Positions 55,403-63,983 of a stretch of 64,000 bases of DNA are shown piece after piece; position 1 is the first letter of the stretch, and the number at the start of each line of letters is the position of its first letter. Source of the DNA: Phycisphaerales bacterium (GTDB lineage Bacteria; Planctomycetota; Phycisphaerae; Phycisphaerales; SM1A02); contig JASMLG010000075.1 in assembly GCA_030748805.1 (NCBI GenBank), positions 15,924 through 79,923 on the forward strand, in the 5' to 3' direction. Made by a program: the position numbers and the translations under genes. The notes below the pieces were generated by a model. The model saw nothing but the letters and a program-made list of their open reading frames with translations, searched no databases and was not told where the DNA came from.

Positions 55403-58194
55403 TGTCTTCTCTTTACATAATTGATGGACACGCACAGTTCTTTCGTGCTTATTACGCAATTCGCACACCGATGAGCAGCCCAGCTACTGGTGAGTCGACA
55501 AACATGGTATATGGTTTTACGTCGATGTTGCTCAAATTACTTCGTGAGGAAAGACCGGATTACCTTGCAGTAGTTATAGATGTTGCAAGCGATGAGGAGT
55601 CATTTAGAAGTGAGATAGACCCCGAATATAAGGCAAATCGTGAACCACCCCCAGATGATTTTGGAAGCCAAGTAGACAAATGTCTCGATATTTTAGAAGT
55701 TCTAGGAATTCCAGTTCTTGGTGAACCAGTTGTTGAAGCAGACGATGTCATTGCTTCTCTGGTTAAGAGAATAAGGAAAGAACATGAAGAGATGGAAATT
55801 AGAATTATTTCTCGGGATAAGGACTTAACACAATTGATTGATAGTCATGTTGAACTGTTTGATGCGCACAAGTCATCAACAGTTTTGCCTGATGATGTTT
55901 TCAAAACTTCCGGTATGAATATACCTCCTCAGAAGGTTGCAGACATTCTTGCTTTGATGGGTGATTCAAGTGACAACATACCGGGGGTTGAGGGCGTAGG
56001 ACCAAAGACAGCAGCTAAACTTATTATGGAATATGGTTCTATAGATGGAATCTATCAGAACATTGACAAAATCAAGGGAAAACGAAAAGAAAAATTGCTT
56101 GAAGGAAGGGAACAACTTAAAACAAGCAGGATATTAGTAACGCTAAAAGATGACGTTGAGTTTGATTTTGATTTAGATGAAGCTTATACAGATTATTCAA
56201 ATTTGAATCTCCCAGAAATCACAACACTTTTTAAGAAACATGGTTTTAATAGATTTCCTGATGAAGTAAAACGTCTTGTAAAAAGTTGTGATGAAAATAG
56301 AGAAGAGCAACCTAACGGCTTGGAATCAAAACCAATTATCGGTGGGCTCTTTGATATGGGACCAGATCGCAATCACCCAGCATATAGTGCTGGATACAAG
56401 CTGATTGATTCTAAGAAAAAGCTAGAAACTCTAGTTGAAAAGTGCAACCAACAAAAACTAATCGCAATTGATACCGAAACAACGGGGCTAAATCCAATGA
56501 AAGCTAAACTCTGTGGGATTTCAATTTCAACTGGTGAAGGTAATGGGGCGTATATTCCAACAATGTGTCCTGATAATCATTTTGGACAAGAAACTGTCAT
56601 ACAATCTCTTAGAGGAATTCTTGAAAACAAAAAAATTGAAAAGATTGGTCATAACATAAAGTATGACCTAGTTGTTCTTGATAAGGCAGGTGTTAATGTT
56701 AAAGGAAAGTTGCACGATACTCTGATTGCTGCGTGGGTTGTTGATGCTTCTCGTTCTGGATATTCAATGGATGCAGTTGCAATGGGAACGCTTGATTATG
56801 AGTGTATTTCAATTAAAGATTTGATTGGTAGTGGCAAATCACAAGTTTCGTTCGATCAAGTTCCTCTTGAAGATGCCTATCCTTATGCTTCAGAAGATGT
56901 AGATATTACGTTTCGGCTTTGGAATGTTTTTGAACCACAACTAACTGGCGAATTGAAAAAACTTTATGAAGAAATTGAAATGCCACTTGTGCGAGTTCTT
57001 GCTGATATGAGATTGGCTGGAATCAAAGTGGATCCATCTGAATTAGAAAGTCAGAGAGTGCATTTAACAAAGCGGATTAAAGAATTAGCAATAGAAATTG
57101 ATAATGCATCTCCTTTCGCTTTCAATCCAGATTCACCAAAGCAATTATCAGAAGTTTTATTTGATACGGATAAGGGGTTAGGGTTAACTCCATTAAAGAA
57201 AGGGAAATCTTTTCATTCAACCAATGTAGAAGTGCTTGAGAGATTAGCAACTGATCCAGATATTGAAACGGATTTGCCTTCTTTGATATTGGAGTACCGA
57301 AAATTAACAAAACTTGTCAATACATATCTTGTAGCACTCGTTGACGCAATAAATCCAAAGACAGGGAGAATACATGCTTCATTTAATCAAACGGGCACTT
57401 CAACAGGTCGATTAAGTAGTAGTGATCCTAACCTTCAAAATATTCCAATAAGAACAGAGGTTGGTAGAGCAATAAGAAAAGCGTTTGTTCCTGATAAAGG
57501 AAATCTATTTGTTGCTGCGGATTATTCTCAAGTAGAGTTAAGAATGCTTGCACATCTAAGTGGAGATGAGAATTTAATTCAAGCGTTTAAGGATGGTCAA
57601 GATATTCACAGAGCTGTTGCTTCTGAGGTTTTTGGCACAGCACTCTGTGATATTTCAGATGAACAGAGATTTGCGGCTAAAGCAGTAAACTTTGGAATCG
57701 TTTATGGTATTACTAAGTGGGGACTTGCAAGGCAGTTAAAGTGCACGCCTGAACGAGCGTCTCAAATCATTGACGACTACAAATCAAGATTCAAAAGCAT
57801 AGATACATTTCTTGAGAGATGTATTAATCAAGCAGAAGAATTTGGTTATGTTGAAACTATCAAGCATCGTAGAAGACCGATTCGTAATATTCACGCAAAC
57901 AATCAACAGCAAAAAGCACTTGCTGAAAGAGTTGCGATTAATAGTGTAGTACAAGGTAGCGCTGCTGATCTAATTAAAATAGCAATGAAGAATGTGCATC
58001 AACGACTTGCTGAAGAATTTCCCAAAGCAAAACTTCTTATGCAGATTCATGATGAACTTGTCGTTGAAGCACCAGAAGAAGATGCTGAATCTATTCGAGA
58101 GCTGCTAGTTGAAGTTATGGAGTCAGCTATGAAACTTGATGTTCCAATTGTTGCCGATGCATCGATAGGAAAAAGTTGGGCTGAATGTAAATAA
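55402..58194 (+). CDS. polA: DNA polymerase I
   Basis: A 930-residue polymerase with all three activities visible. The 5'-3' exonuclease domain occupies about 1-300 (MSSLYIIDGHAQFFRAYYAIR, SRDKDLTQLID, GDSSDNIPGVEGVGPKTAAKL). The 3'-5' proofreading domain has intact Asp357 and Glu359 (IDTETTGL) and the later DVDITFRLW. The polymerase domain has motif A with Asp707 (ADYSQVELRML) and motif C with Asp884 (IHDELVVEAP). Repeats start directly after its stop. Confidence 0.97.
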   Translation: MSSLYIIDGHAQFFRAYYAIRTPMSSPATGESTNMVYGFTSMLLKLLREERPDYLAVVIDVASDEESFRSEIDPEYKANREPPPDDFGSQVDKCLDILEVLGIPVLGEPVVEADDVIASLVKRIRKEHEEMEIRIISRDKDLTQLIDSHVELFDAHKSSTVLPDDVFKTSGMNIPPQKVADILALMGDSSDNIPGVEGVGPKTAAKLIMEYGSIDGIYQNIDKIKGKRKEKLLEGREQLKTSRILVTLKDDVEFDFDLDEAYTDYSNLNLPEITTLFKKHGFNRFPDEVKRLVKSCDENREEQPNGLESKPIIGGLFDMGPDRNHPAYSAGYKLIDSKKKLETLVEKCNQQKLIAIDTETTGLNPMKAKLCGISISTGEGNGAYIPTMCPDNHFGQETVIQSLRGILENKKIEKIGHNIKYDLVVLDKAGVNVKGKLHDTLIAAWVVDASRSGYSMDAVAMGTLDYECISIKDLIGSGKSQVSFDQVPLEDAYPYASEDVDITFRLWNVFEPQLTGELKKLYEEIEMPLVRVLADMRLAGIKVDPSELESQRVHLTKRIKELAIEIDNASPFAFNPDSPKQLSEVLFDTDKGLGLTPLKKGKSFHSTNVEVLERLATDPDIETDLPSLILEYRKLTKLVNTYLVALVDAINPKTGRIHASFNQTGTSTGRLSSSDPNLQNIPIRTEVGRAIRKAFVPDKGNLFVAADYSQVELRMLAHLSGDENLIQAFKDGQDIHRAVASEVFGTALCDISDEQRFAAKAVNFGIVYGITKWGLARQLKCTPERASQIIDDYKSRFKSIDTFLERCINQAEEFGYVETIKHRRRPIRNIHANNQQQKALAERVAINSVVQGSAADLIKIAMKNVHQRLAEEFPKAKLLMQIHDELVVEAPEEDAESIRELLVEVMESAMKLDVPIVADASIGKSWAECK

Positions 58195-58196
58195 AA

Positions 58197-58571
58197 AATC
58201 CCTCGGGTCGTTTCCGTTCTAGTGCAATTTCGACGAGACTGTCACCCAGAGCGAGATTTAGACGTGACTGTCACTAGAAATCCAAGGGTTAATTGACCGC
58301 GGGTCAATTAATTCGACGTGACTGTCACACAGAGCGAGTCCTCGAGCGAAAAGTGAATGTCACTAGAAATCAAGTGCAAACATACTAAACAGCTCGCTAA
58401 GGGGACACATATGATTCCACAGCAAGCGGAAAACAATCCTTCGGGTCGTTTCCGCTCTAGTGCAATTTCGTCGTGACTGTCACTAGAAATCAAGTGCAAA
58501 CATACTTAACAGCTCGCTAAGGGGACACATATGATTCCACAGCAAGCGGAAAACAATCCCGTGGGTTGTTT
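58197..58571. repeat. Nested repeat block after polA
   Basis: Two repeat modules and one palindromic motif interleave. Module X (AATCC, then TCGGGTCGTTTCCG, then TCTAGTGCAATTTCG) is at 58197-58232 and 58435-58470. Motif P (GTGACTGTCAC, with one-base variants) is at 58235-58245, 58264-58274, 58318-58328, 58353-58363 and 58473-58483. Module Y, from motif P to AACAATCC, is at 58353-58439 and 58473-58559, a 120-base offset with only three or four differences. A perfect inverted repeat TTAATTGACC/GGTCAATTAA lies at 58289-58311 around GCG. Each Y copy contains an AAGGGG ribosome-site-like sequence followed by ATG (58411 and 58531), opening frames of 21 and 59 codons that start with MIPQQAENNP. Coding status is doubtful. 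Confidence 0.8.
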
Positions 58572-58606
58572 TTGTCCAAACACGCTCTACAGCAAGGACG
58601 TTCTGG

Positions 58607-58837
58607 CGCATGACTTAAAAGAAAAGACCCTCTGCTTTGCAGTGGGTCTTAATCTTTTACGAAAGCGAAGTAAGAAGGACTCGTTGCTTTTCATCGCCTA
58701 TTGGCGATGAAAACCACAGAAGAGTCCCAAGCGGCTTTGCCGCTTGCACGTTGCTTTGCAACGTGCAGTCCGCCTCGCATGACTTAAAAGAAAAGACCCT
58801 CTGCTTTGCAGTGGGTCTTAATCTTTTACGAAAGCGA
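58607..58837. repeat. 62-bp direct repeats carrying the tRNA-Asp terminator, with hairpins between
   Basis: Two identical 62-base copies lie at 58607-58668 and 58776-58837 (offset 169). Each contains the hairpin AAGACCC..CTGC-TTT-GCAG..GGGTCTT. Between them lie three perfect hairpins: an 11-bp stem at 58688-58713 (4-base loop), a 7-bp stem at 58729-58745 and a 9-bp stem at 58746-58766. All but the 11-bp stem close with GC-TTT-GC. Beside the first copy, GGACTCG at 58677 matches the T-arm segment of the neighbouring tRNA-Asp, so the left copy may include a decayed tRNA end. Confidence 0.85.
58785..58819 (-). terminator. Intrinsic terminator of tRNA-Asp
   Basis: AAGACCC at 58793-58799 pairs with GGGTCTT at 58813-58819, with an inner CTGC/GCAG stem and TTT loop (58801-58811). 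Read on the minus strand, it is followed by TTTTCTTTT. It lies 16 bases beyond the tRNA 3' end. An identical copy is at 58616-58650. Confidence 0.85.
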
Positions 58838-58908
58838 GGCGGACGGGACTCGAACCCGCAACAACCGGCTCGACAGGCCGGTACTCTAACCAATTGAGCT
58901 ACCGCCCC
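58835..58908 (-). tRNA. tRNA-Asp (anticodon GTC)
   Basis: The minus strand folds into a full cloverleaf of 74 bases. The acceptor is GGGGCGG/CCGCCTC (one G-T pair), the D-arm is GCTC with AATTGGTTA, the anticodon stem is CCGGC/GCCGG with loop CTGTCGA (anticodon GTC), and the T-arm is GCGGG-TTCGAGT-CCCGT. The discriminator is G. CCA is not encoded. A promoter and a terminator flank it. Confidence 0.96.
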
Positions 58909-58922
58909 AACTGGGAAACGAG

Positions 58923-58950
58923 ATTTTAGCATGGTTCAACAGTTGGTCAA
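58923..58950 (-). promoter_or_regulatory. Sigma-70-type promoter of tRNA-Asp
   Basis: On the minus strand TTGACC (58950-58945) and TAAAAT (58928-58923) are separated by 16 bases, with the tRNA 5' end 15 bases downstream of the -10. This is close to the sigma-70 consensus. Confidence 0.75.
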
Positions 58951-59056
58951 GGGGCAAAATAAGATGAAAACATCAACAATATTTTTGCATTTTTGTGAAT
59001 GAAATGTATCAAATGCAATAGTCCATTTACGTACTCGTTTTGTATTAGTGTAGGGA

Positions 59057-59703
59057 CTGTACTCTAAGAAAATTGTCATATCTCTCCTCCTAACCTTGGC
59101 GGGCAACGCTCCCGCCGAGGTTATTTATGTTGATGCCGGTAGCAGTGACCGTAAGAATGCACATCTTTCATAGCATGATGCTTTGAAAGTAGCAAGAAAG
59201 GGTGATGATAGGGGTACTTACATGACAAACGGTTCATCGTTCCTGATGTCGAAGGCGTAGATATAATTAGTGGTTTTTCAGGGAATGAACGAACCAAAAG
59301 TAGTCGTGACCCAGAACGAAATACCACAATTCTAGATGGTGAAGGCAATACTGACCAAGTAATAATGGGAGCAGATAATGCATCTCTAGTCGGCTTTACT
59401 ATTACTGGTGGGAATGCAAGGCGGGCAGGAGGATGTGGAAAGGGGAGACCACCACAGGAAGAGCGACCGCCAGACGGACAACGCCCTCCGCTAGGTGGAT
59501 GTGGTGGGCAGGGTGGTAGACATGGTTCACCAACGCGTGGTGATTTTGGGCAACGTGGTGGAAATCACACAACCCCCGAACAAATTCTCAGAATGCTGGC
59601 GCTGGTGCAGGTGGTGGTATGTAGAACTTTGGGGTTTCAGCCCAAATTACCCAATGTGAATTTGAATCCAAAAACGACACGATTGAGTCTAGATAATTGT
59701 ATA
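59057..59703 (+). pseudogene. Decayed secreted parallel beta-helix protein
   Basis: Three frames, joined, spell the start of a surface beta-helix protein. Frame 1 from 59057 reads a signal peptide and mature start (KKIVISLLLTLAGNAPAEVIYVDAGSSD), but CTG stands where a start codon is expected. There is a stop at 59171, after which DALKVARKGDD continues in the same frame. From about 59233 another frame reads FIVPDVEGVDIISGFSGNE, then TTILDGEGNTDQVIMGADNA and SLVGFTITGGNA. From about 59583 a third frame reads NAGAGAGGGM, a stop, and NFGVSAQITQCEFES. This is the pattern of planctomycete right-handed beta-helix proteins. At least two frameshifts, two stops, loss of the start codon and truncation make it a fossil. 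Confidence 0.8.
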
Positions 59704-59881
59704 AAAAAGGGTTTTTTTACAATTAAAAGTGGTATTTTGCCCAATAATGGGTACTCTTACCAAGAGTATAAGATGGGAAACATAATATCGGTTGTTGGCT
59801 AAAAACCGCAACCTTTCTGTTTAAATAACGAATGCATATATGGTTCCATGGTGGAACCAAGAAACCATTAGGAGAGTTTTT

Positions 59882-62164
59882 ATGGAAATCAGTTCAGTTT
59901 CACTTACAACTAAAGCAATATCTGGGTTTTTAACACTAGGTCTTGTAGCAAGCACCTATGCAGCAACTGGTCTTAAGCCGGTTCAAAGTAACCTCAATCG
60001 TGAGATTAACAGAGTTCTGAATCTTGAAGATAGTTGGCATTCAACATTAAAAATTGATGGCACGCCTGGTCGTCCAATTTCGATTTCAATTCCTTTGGAT
60101 AATATGACTTATACGATGGAATTAGAACCATACTCGGTTCGCGCTGATGACTACAGTGTGTTTATGCAAGACGATAGTGGTGAACTTTACGAAGTAGAGC
60201 CACTTGCAGTTAGAACTCTTCGTGGTTCAATCGTGGAACTTGGCGGTAGCGTTGTTGCTGCTACATTAATGCCTGATGGTTTACACGCTAGGATTCGTAT
60301 TTCAAGTGAACAAGAATACTGGATGGAACCAGTTGGAGAAAAGATAGAAGGTATTCCTTCTGATATGTATGCTTTTTATCGTGGGACAGATATCATTGCA
60401 TCAGGAGGAACATGTGCTGCCGAAGATCATATGGATGTTGACAAAATTCTTAGTATGCTCGCAAATTATGATGCAAACCAAGTAAACGAGCGTGGGAATA
60501 TAATTTGTACAGCACAACTTGGAGTCGACACTGACTATGAGTACTATCAGGACTGGGGAAGTAATACAGAAACAAGAATTAACTCAGTTGTCAACAGTGT
60601 CAATCTTCAATATGAAGACGAAGTTGCTCTTTCACACGAGATTACTACTATCATCGTTCGTTCAAGTCCAAACGATCCTTACACGTCTTCAAACGCAGAA
60701 ATTTTGTTAGATCAGTTTGCTTCAGAATGGCAAAACAACCAAGGAGGAATCCAACGAGATCTTGCACATTTATTTACTGGTAAAAACCTACAAAACGGCA
60801 CAATCGGCATTGCATGGCTAGGTTCAGTTTGTTCAAGCGTTGCTTATGGTCTTGCAGAGTCCGATTGTTGTGGAAGTTTCGGTTGTGCAACTGATCTTTC
60901 AGCACATGAAATGGGACACGGATGGGGAGCAGGACACGTTAATAGCCCTAGTTACCAAACAATGTACCCATCAATACAATGTGCAAATCTGTTTGTACAA
61001 ACCTCAATCAATGAGATCACATCGTTCTCAGGATCTTTAAGTTGTCTGACTTGTTCAAACTCATCTCCTACAGGAGCATGTTGTGTAGGAACAAACTGCA
61101 TAGAGATTTATGAATCAAACTGCAACAATGGTGGTGGAATCTGGCAAGGGGATTGGACAACATGTGCTGATGCCACTTGTACTATTCCAGTTGGTGCCTG
61201 TTGTGTTGGTGGGGATTGTTTCGAATACGAAGAAGCCGATTGCAACAATGCCGGTGGTTCATACGCAGGCGATGAAACAAATTGTTCTACAGTTGGATGT
61301 ACAACTGGAGCATGCTGTGTTGGGATTGATTGCTCAATTACACTCCAAGATGATTGTACAGGTAGTTGGTATGGTGACAACACAACCTGTGCAGATGTTT
61401 CCTGTGGTGCATCGGCGGATGAGTTGAATCACATATTATCTGTTTGGTCACGAAGTGACGGGCAAGCAATGGAAACATACGACCTGTTCTTCCCGAGTAC
61501 AGATCCAAATACCAAAATGATTGCTGTATTTGGTGATAGTACCGACATGCTTCAAATAAGATCATGGAGCAACTCTCTCTTTGACGGAAGTGCGTCCCTG
61601 ATTGCACTACACCAATCAGAATTTGGTAGTGATTTACCTCACGATCGGCAGTTAGACGGACCTCTAGGTGACGACGTAAAGTACGATTCTTACGTTACAA
61701 TCGGCTCTGACGACGCAGCGATCGGTACACCGATGATTATCGGTTTCGATAGCGATGGTTTCAATAGCTCTGCTGGTGCTGCAGTTGATAATGGAGTTTG
61801 GTTCGTAATACCAGATGACCCTCTTGCTTCAATGGGTGCTGGTACAGCAGATGGACATCGTTTAATCAGTTTGTCTGTTGAGCAAAACCAAGGGACTGAG
61901 ATTTTGGCCAATGTTCAATGGTACGATGGTGCTGGTGATGTTCATGAGACACGTGGAATCTACTGGAATAACCAAGGCCTAGGAGGCGGTGTTGACTGCC
62001 CAACAGACATTGATGGTAATGGTTCTACAGATGTTAGCGACCTTCTTGCTTTGATTGCTGACTGGGGACCATGCAGTGGTTGCGCAGGCGACCTCGATGG
62101 CAATGGCTTAGTTGACGTATCAGACCTCTTGACCGCAATTGGTGCTTGGGGACCTTGCGAATAA
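59882..62164 (+). CDS. Secreted zinc metalloprotease with dockerin-like C-terminus
   Basis: A 760-residue extracellular protein. A signal peptide (AISGFLTLGLVASTYAA) precedes a pro-like region and a reprolysin-type M12 metalloprotease domain with the zinc motif HEMGHGWGAGH (His342, Glu343, His346, His352). Three Cys-rich repeats follow, each starting GACCVG (about 400-515). After an unassigned beta-rich domain, two DxDGNG..DVSDLL..WGPC repeats close the protein, like type I dockerin calcium loops. AGGAG lies before the ATG at 59882; upstream codons are open but lack support. A strong terminator follows. Confidence 0.85.
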   Translation: MEISSVSLTTKAISGFLTLGLVASTYAATGLKPVQSNLNREINRVLNLEDSWHSTLKIDGTPGRPISISIPLDNMTYTMELEPYSVRADDYSVFMQDDSGELYEVEPLAVRTLRGSIVELGGSVVAATLMPDGLHARIRISSEQEYWMEPVGEKIEGIPSDMYAFYRGTDIIASGGTCAAEDHMDVDKILSMLANYDANQVNERGNIICTAQLGVDTDYEYYQDWGSNTETRINSVVNSVNLQYEDEVALSHEITTIIVRSSPNDPYTSSNAEILLDQFASEWQNNQGGIQRDLAHLFTGKNLQNGTIGIAWLGSVCSSVAYGLAESDCCGSFGCATDLSAHEMGHGWGAGHVNSPSYQTMYPSIQCANLFVQTSINEITSFSGSLSCLTCSNSSPTGACCVGTNCIEIYESNCNNGGGIWQGDWTTCADATCTIPVGACCVGGDCFEYEEADCNNAGGSYAGDETNCSTVGCTTGACCVGIDCSITLQDDCTGSWYGDNTTCADVSCGASADELNHILSVWSRSDGQAMETYDLFFPSTDPNTKMIAVFGDSTDMLQIRSWSNSLFDGSASLIALHQSEFGSDLPHDRQLDGPLGDDVKYDSYVTIGSDDAAIGTPMIIGFDSDGFNSSAGAAVDNGVWFVIPDDPLASMGAGTADGHRLISLSVEQNQGTEILANVQWYDGAGDVHETRGIYWNNQGLGGGVDCPTDIDGNGSTDVSDLLALIADWGPCSGCAGDLDGNGLVDVSDLLTAIGAWGPCE

Positions 62165-62177
62165 ATTTCGCAATTTG

Positions 62178-63983
62178 TTAACTCTCTAAAGACCCTCGCC
62201 TCTGGCGGGGGTCTTTTTTTATGAGAGCGAGTGCCTCAAACAAGATCCAGATTTCAAGTACTATTGCCGCGATACCCATTGCAAGCAATAACCAGCGCTC
62301 TTGGGCAAGCCAACTCTGCGCAGCGTTCGTACCAACAAGCGCTTGCATAACCATCGCCCACATTGGCATCACAAGCATGAAGATTGCGGGCAACACGATA
62401 AACCAGATTGGTTTTTTTTGATGCCATAAAAATGCTGCGATGACGAGAAACGCAAGCCCAGCAAGAAGTTGATTAATCGCCCCAAAAAGTGGCCAGAGGA
62501 TGAGCCCACCAGTTCCCATTGAAGTAAACGACCATTCACCACTTGCTGGAATTGCAGCAAGAACTAGTGCAAGCATTACTGCAACAGTAGTTGCTGTATG
62601 TTTATTTGATAGCCCCTTTAGTGGTAACGATGGTGTTTTTGCGATTTCCTGAATGACGTACCTTTGCAAACGGCAAGCAGTATCGAGGGTTGTGCCAGCA
62701 AATGAAGCGACAAAGACACCCATGAATGCTACTGCGACGGAAGGTGAAATTCCCATTGAAGCGATAAAGTTCGCAGAGCCATCTACAAACGCCCCGACTT
62801 TAGCACCAAGACCACCCGCTGTAGCCCACGAAGCGTATCTAGCGTTCCATGCTTCACTTCCAAGCAAGGTTCCTTGTTCGCTATCGATACCCAGCGATAA
62901 ACCCGCAACGCAAGCAAGGATAACAAGAGTCGCAAGGAATCCTTCTGTAAGCATGCTTCCATACCCAACGAACTTTGCATCTGTCTCACAAGAAACCTGT
63001 TTACTTGACGTTCCACTAGCAACTAGACAGTGAAATCCACTGCATGCACCACACGCAATTGTAATAAACAAAAATGGAAAAATAAGTGGAGCGTCTGCAG
63101 GGTCAATATCAATCATCGGGGCGGAAATGAGAAGTTCTGGTCGTGTGCCATTTATTGGTGCGCCACCAACAAAAGCAGCAACGATTAGCCCAACAACAAT
63201 TAGCGCTATGACGGATAACAATTGCAATGCATTGATGTAATCTCTTGGTTGCAAGAGTGACCAAACGGGAAGTACCGATGCGAAATATGAATATGCCAGT
63301 AGAATCACAACCCACGCAATCGTCGGTAAGGTCGCAAGCGTTGAATTGAAAGAACCAAGCATACCATCATTTCCAAAAATGACGGTGAGGTATATGACAC
63401 ATAAAGCAAGCAGAGATGGAATTAAGATTCCAACTCCTTTTCGGTGGAGCCAAGTCCCAATGATGACAGCGATTGGAACTTGCACAATGCAAGGGAAAAT
63501 GGCGGAGGGGTACATCCTGAAAACTGCAGCAATCACTAAACCGAAAATTGCCAGCACGACAGTTAAACCCAAAAAGAGTACGAGCAAAAATAACATTCGT
63601 GTTCGTGGTGAAATTAAGTGTCCCGCAACATCCCCAACGCTTTGCCCTTTGTTTCGCAAACTAACAACGAGTGAACCAAAATCATGCACTGCACCAATGA
63701 ATATTGCACCAAAAACAACCCAGAGAAGAGCCGGAAGCCAACCCCACATGACTGCAATCGCTGGTCCGACGATTGGTCCTGTTCCAGCGATCGATGTAAA
63801 GTGGTGCCCAAAAATTATCGAGCGAGGTGTTGGTACAAAGTCAACATCATCGCGAAGTTCAGTCGAAGGGCAAACAGCCGATGCAGAAAGTCGAAATACC
63901 TTTTTGCCAAGCCACTTGCCGTATGTGTGGTAGGCAAGAATAAACCCAAATCCAGCGGCAAGAGCAATGATGAGTGTTTCCAT
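62178..63983 (-). CDS. cstA: Carbon starvation protein A family transporter
   Basis: A 601-residue membrane protein with about 15-16 helices. Family segments are LAYHTYGKWLGKKVFRL, FGHHFTSIAGTGPIVGPAIAVMWGWLPALLWVVFG and ACGACSGFHCLVASGTSSKQ. CstA members import peptides or pyruvate; the substrate here is unknown. The last ~13 codons (KKDPRQRRGSLES) are read through the terminator hairpin of the opposite gene, so the C-terminus is constrained by that structure. Confidence 0.92.
   Translation of the reverse strand: METLIIALAAGFGFILAYHTYGKWLGKKVFRLSASAVCPSTELRDDVDFVPTPRSIIFGHHFTSIAGTGPIVGPAIAVMWGWLPALLWVVFGAIFIGAVHDFGSLVVSLRNKGQSVGDVAGHLISPRTRMLFLLVLFLGLTVVLAIFGLVIAAVFRMYPSAIFPCIVQVPIAVIIGTWLHRKGVGILIPSLLALCVIYLTVIFGNDGMLGSFNSTLATLPTIAWVVILLAYSYFASVLPVWSLLQPRDYINALQLLSVIALIVVGLIVAAFVGGAPINGTRPELLISAPMIDIDPADAPLIFPFLFITIACGACSGFHCLVASGTSSKQVSCETDAKFVGYGSMLTEGFLATLVILACVAGLSLGIDSEQGTLLGSEAWNARYASWATAGGLGAKVGAFVDGSANFIASMGISPSVAVAFMGVFVASFAGTTLDTACRLQRYVIQEIAKTPSLPLKGLSNKHTATTVAVMLALVLAAIPASGEWSFTSMGTGGLILWPLFGAINQLLAGLAFLVIAAFLWHQKKPIWFIVLPAIFMLVMPMWAMVMQALVGTNAAQSWLAQERWLLLAMGIAAIVLEIWILFEALALIKKDPRQRRGSLES
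62188..62220 (+). terminator. Intrinsic terminator after the metalloprotease gene
   Basis: AAAGACCCTCGCC (62188-62200) and GGCGGGGGTCTTT (62204-62216) form a 13-bp stem with one G-T wobble and a 3-base loop, followed by T on the plus strand to 62220. It lies within the 3' end of the convergent cstA reading frame. Confidence 0.9.

Noticed and set aside
58195..58571. Possible CRISPR array in the post-polA repeats
   Set aside because: Repeats are spaced irregularly (29, 54, 35 and 120 bases) and the intervals themselves repeat. There are no cas genes.
58531..58710. 59-codon frame MIPQQAENNPVG.. as a gene
   Set aside because: It has a good ribosome-site-like sequence but reads through the duplicated tRNA terminator and a hairpin, so it is kept only as part of the repeat description.
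58657..58932. Open frames across the tRNA-Asp region on both strands
   Set aside because: They are read through a full tRNA cloverleaf and its terminator; the peptides are typical tRNA shadows.
59092..59122. 12-bp hairpin AACCTTGGCGGG / CCCGCCGAGGTT as a terminator
   Set aside because: No T-tract follows, and the bases are the signal-peptide end of the decayed beta-helix gene.
59365..59802. A 145-residue Gly/Pro-rich protein
   Set aside because: It is one frame of the frameshifted pseudogene; its second half is out-of-frame sequence.
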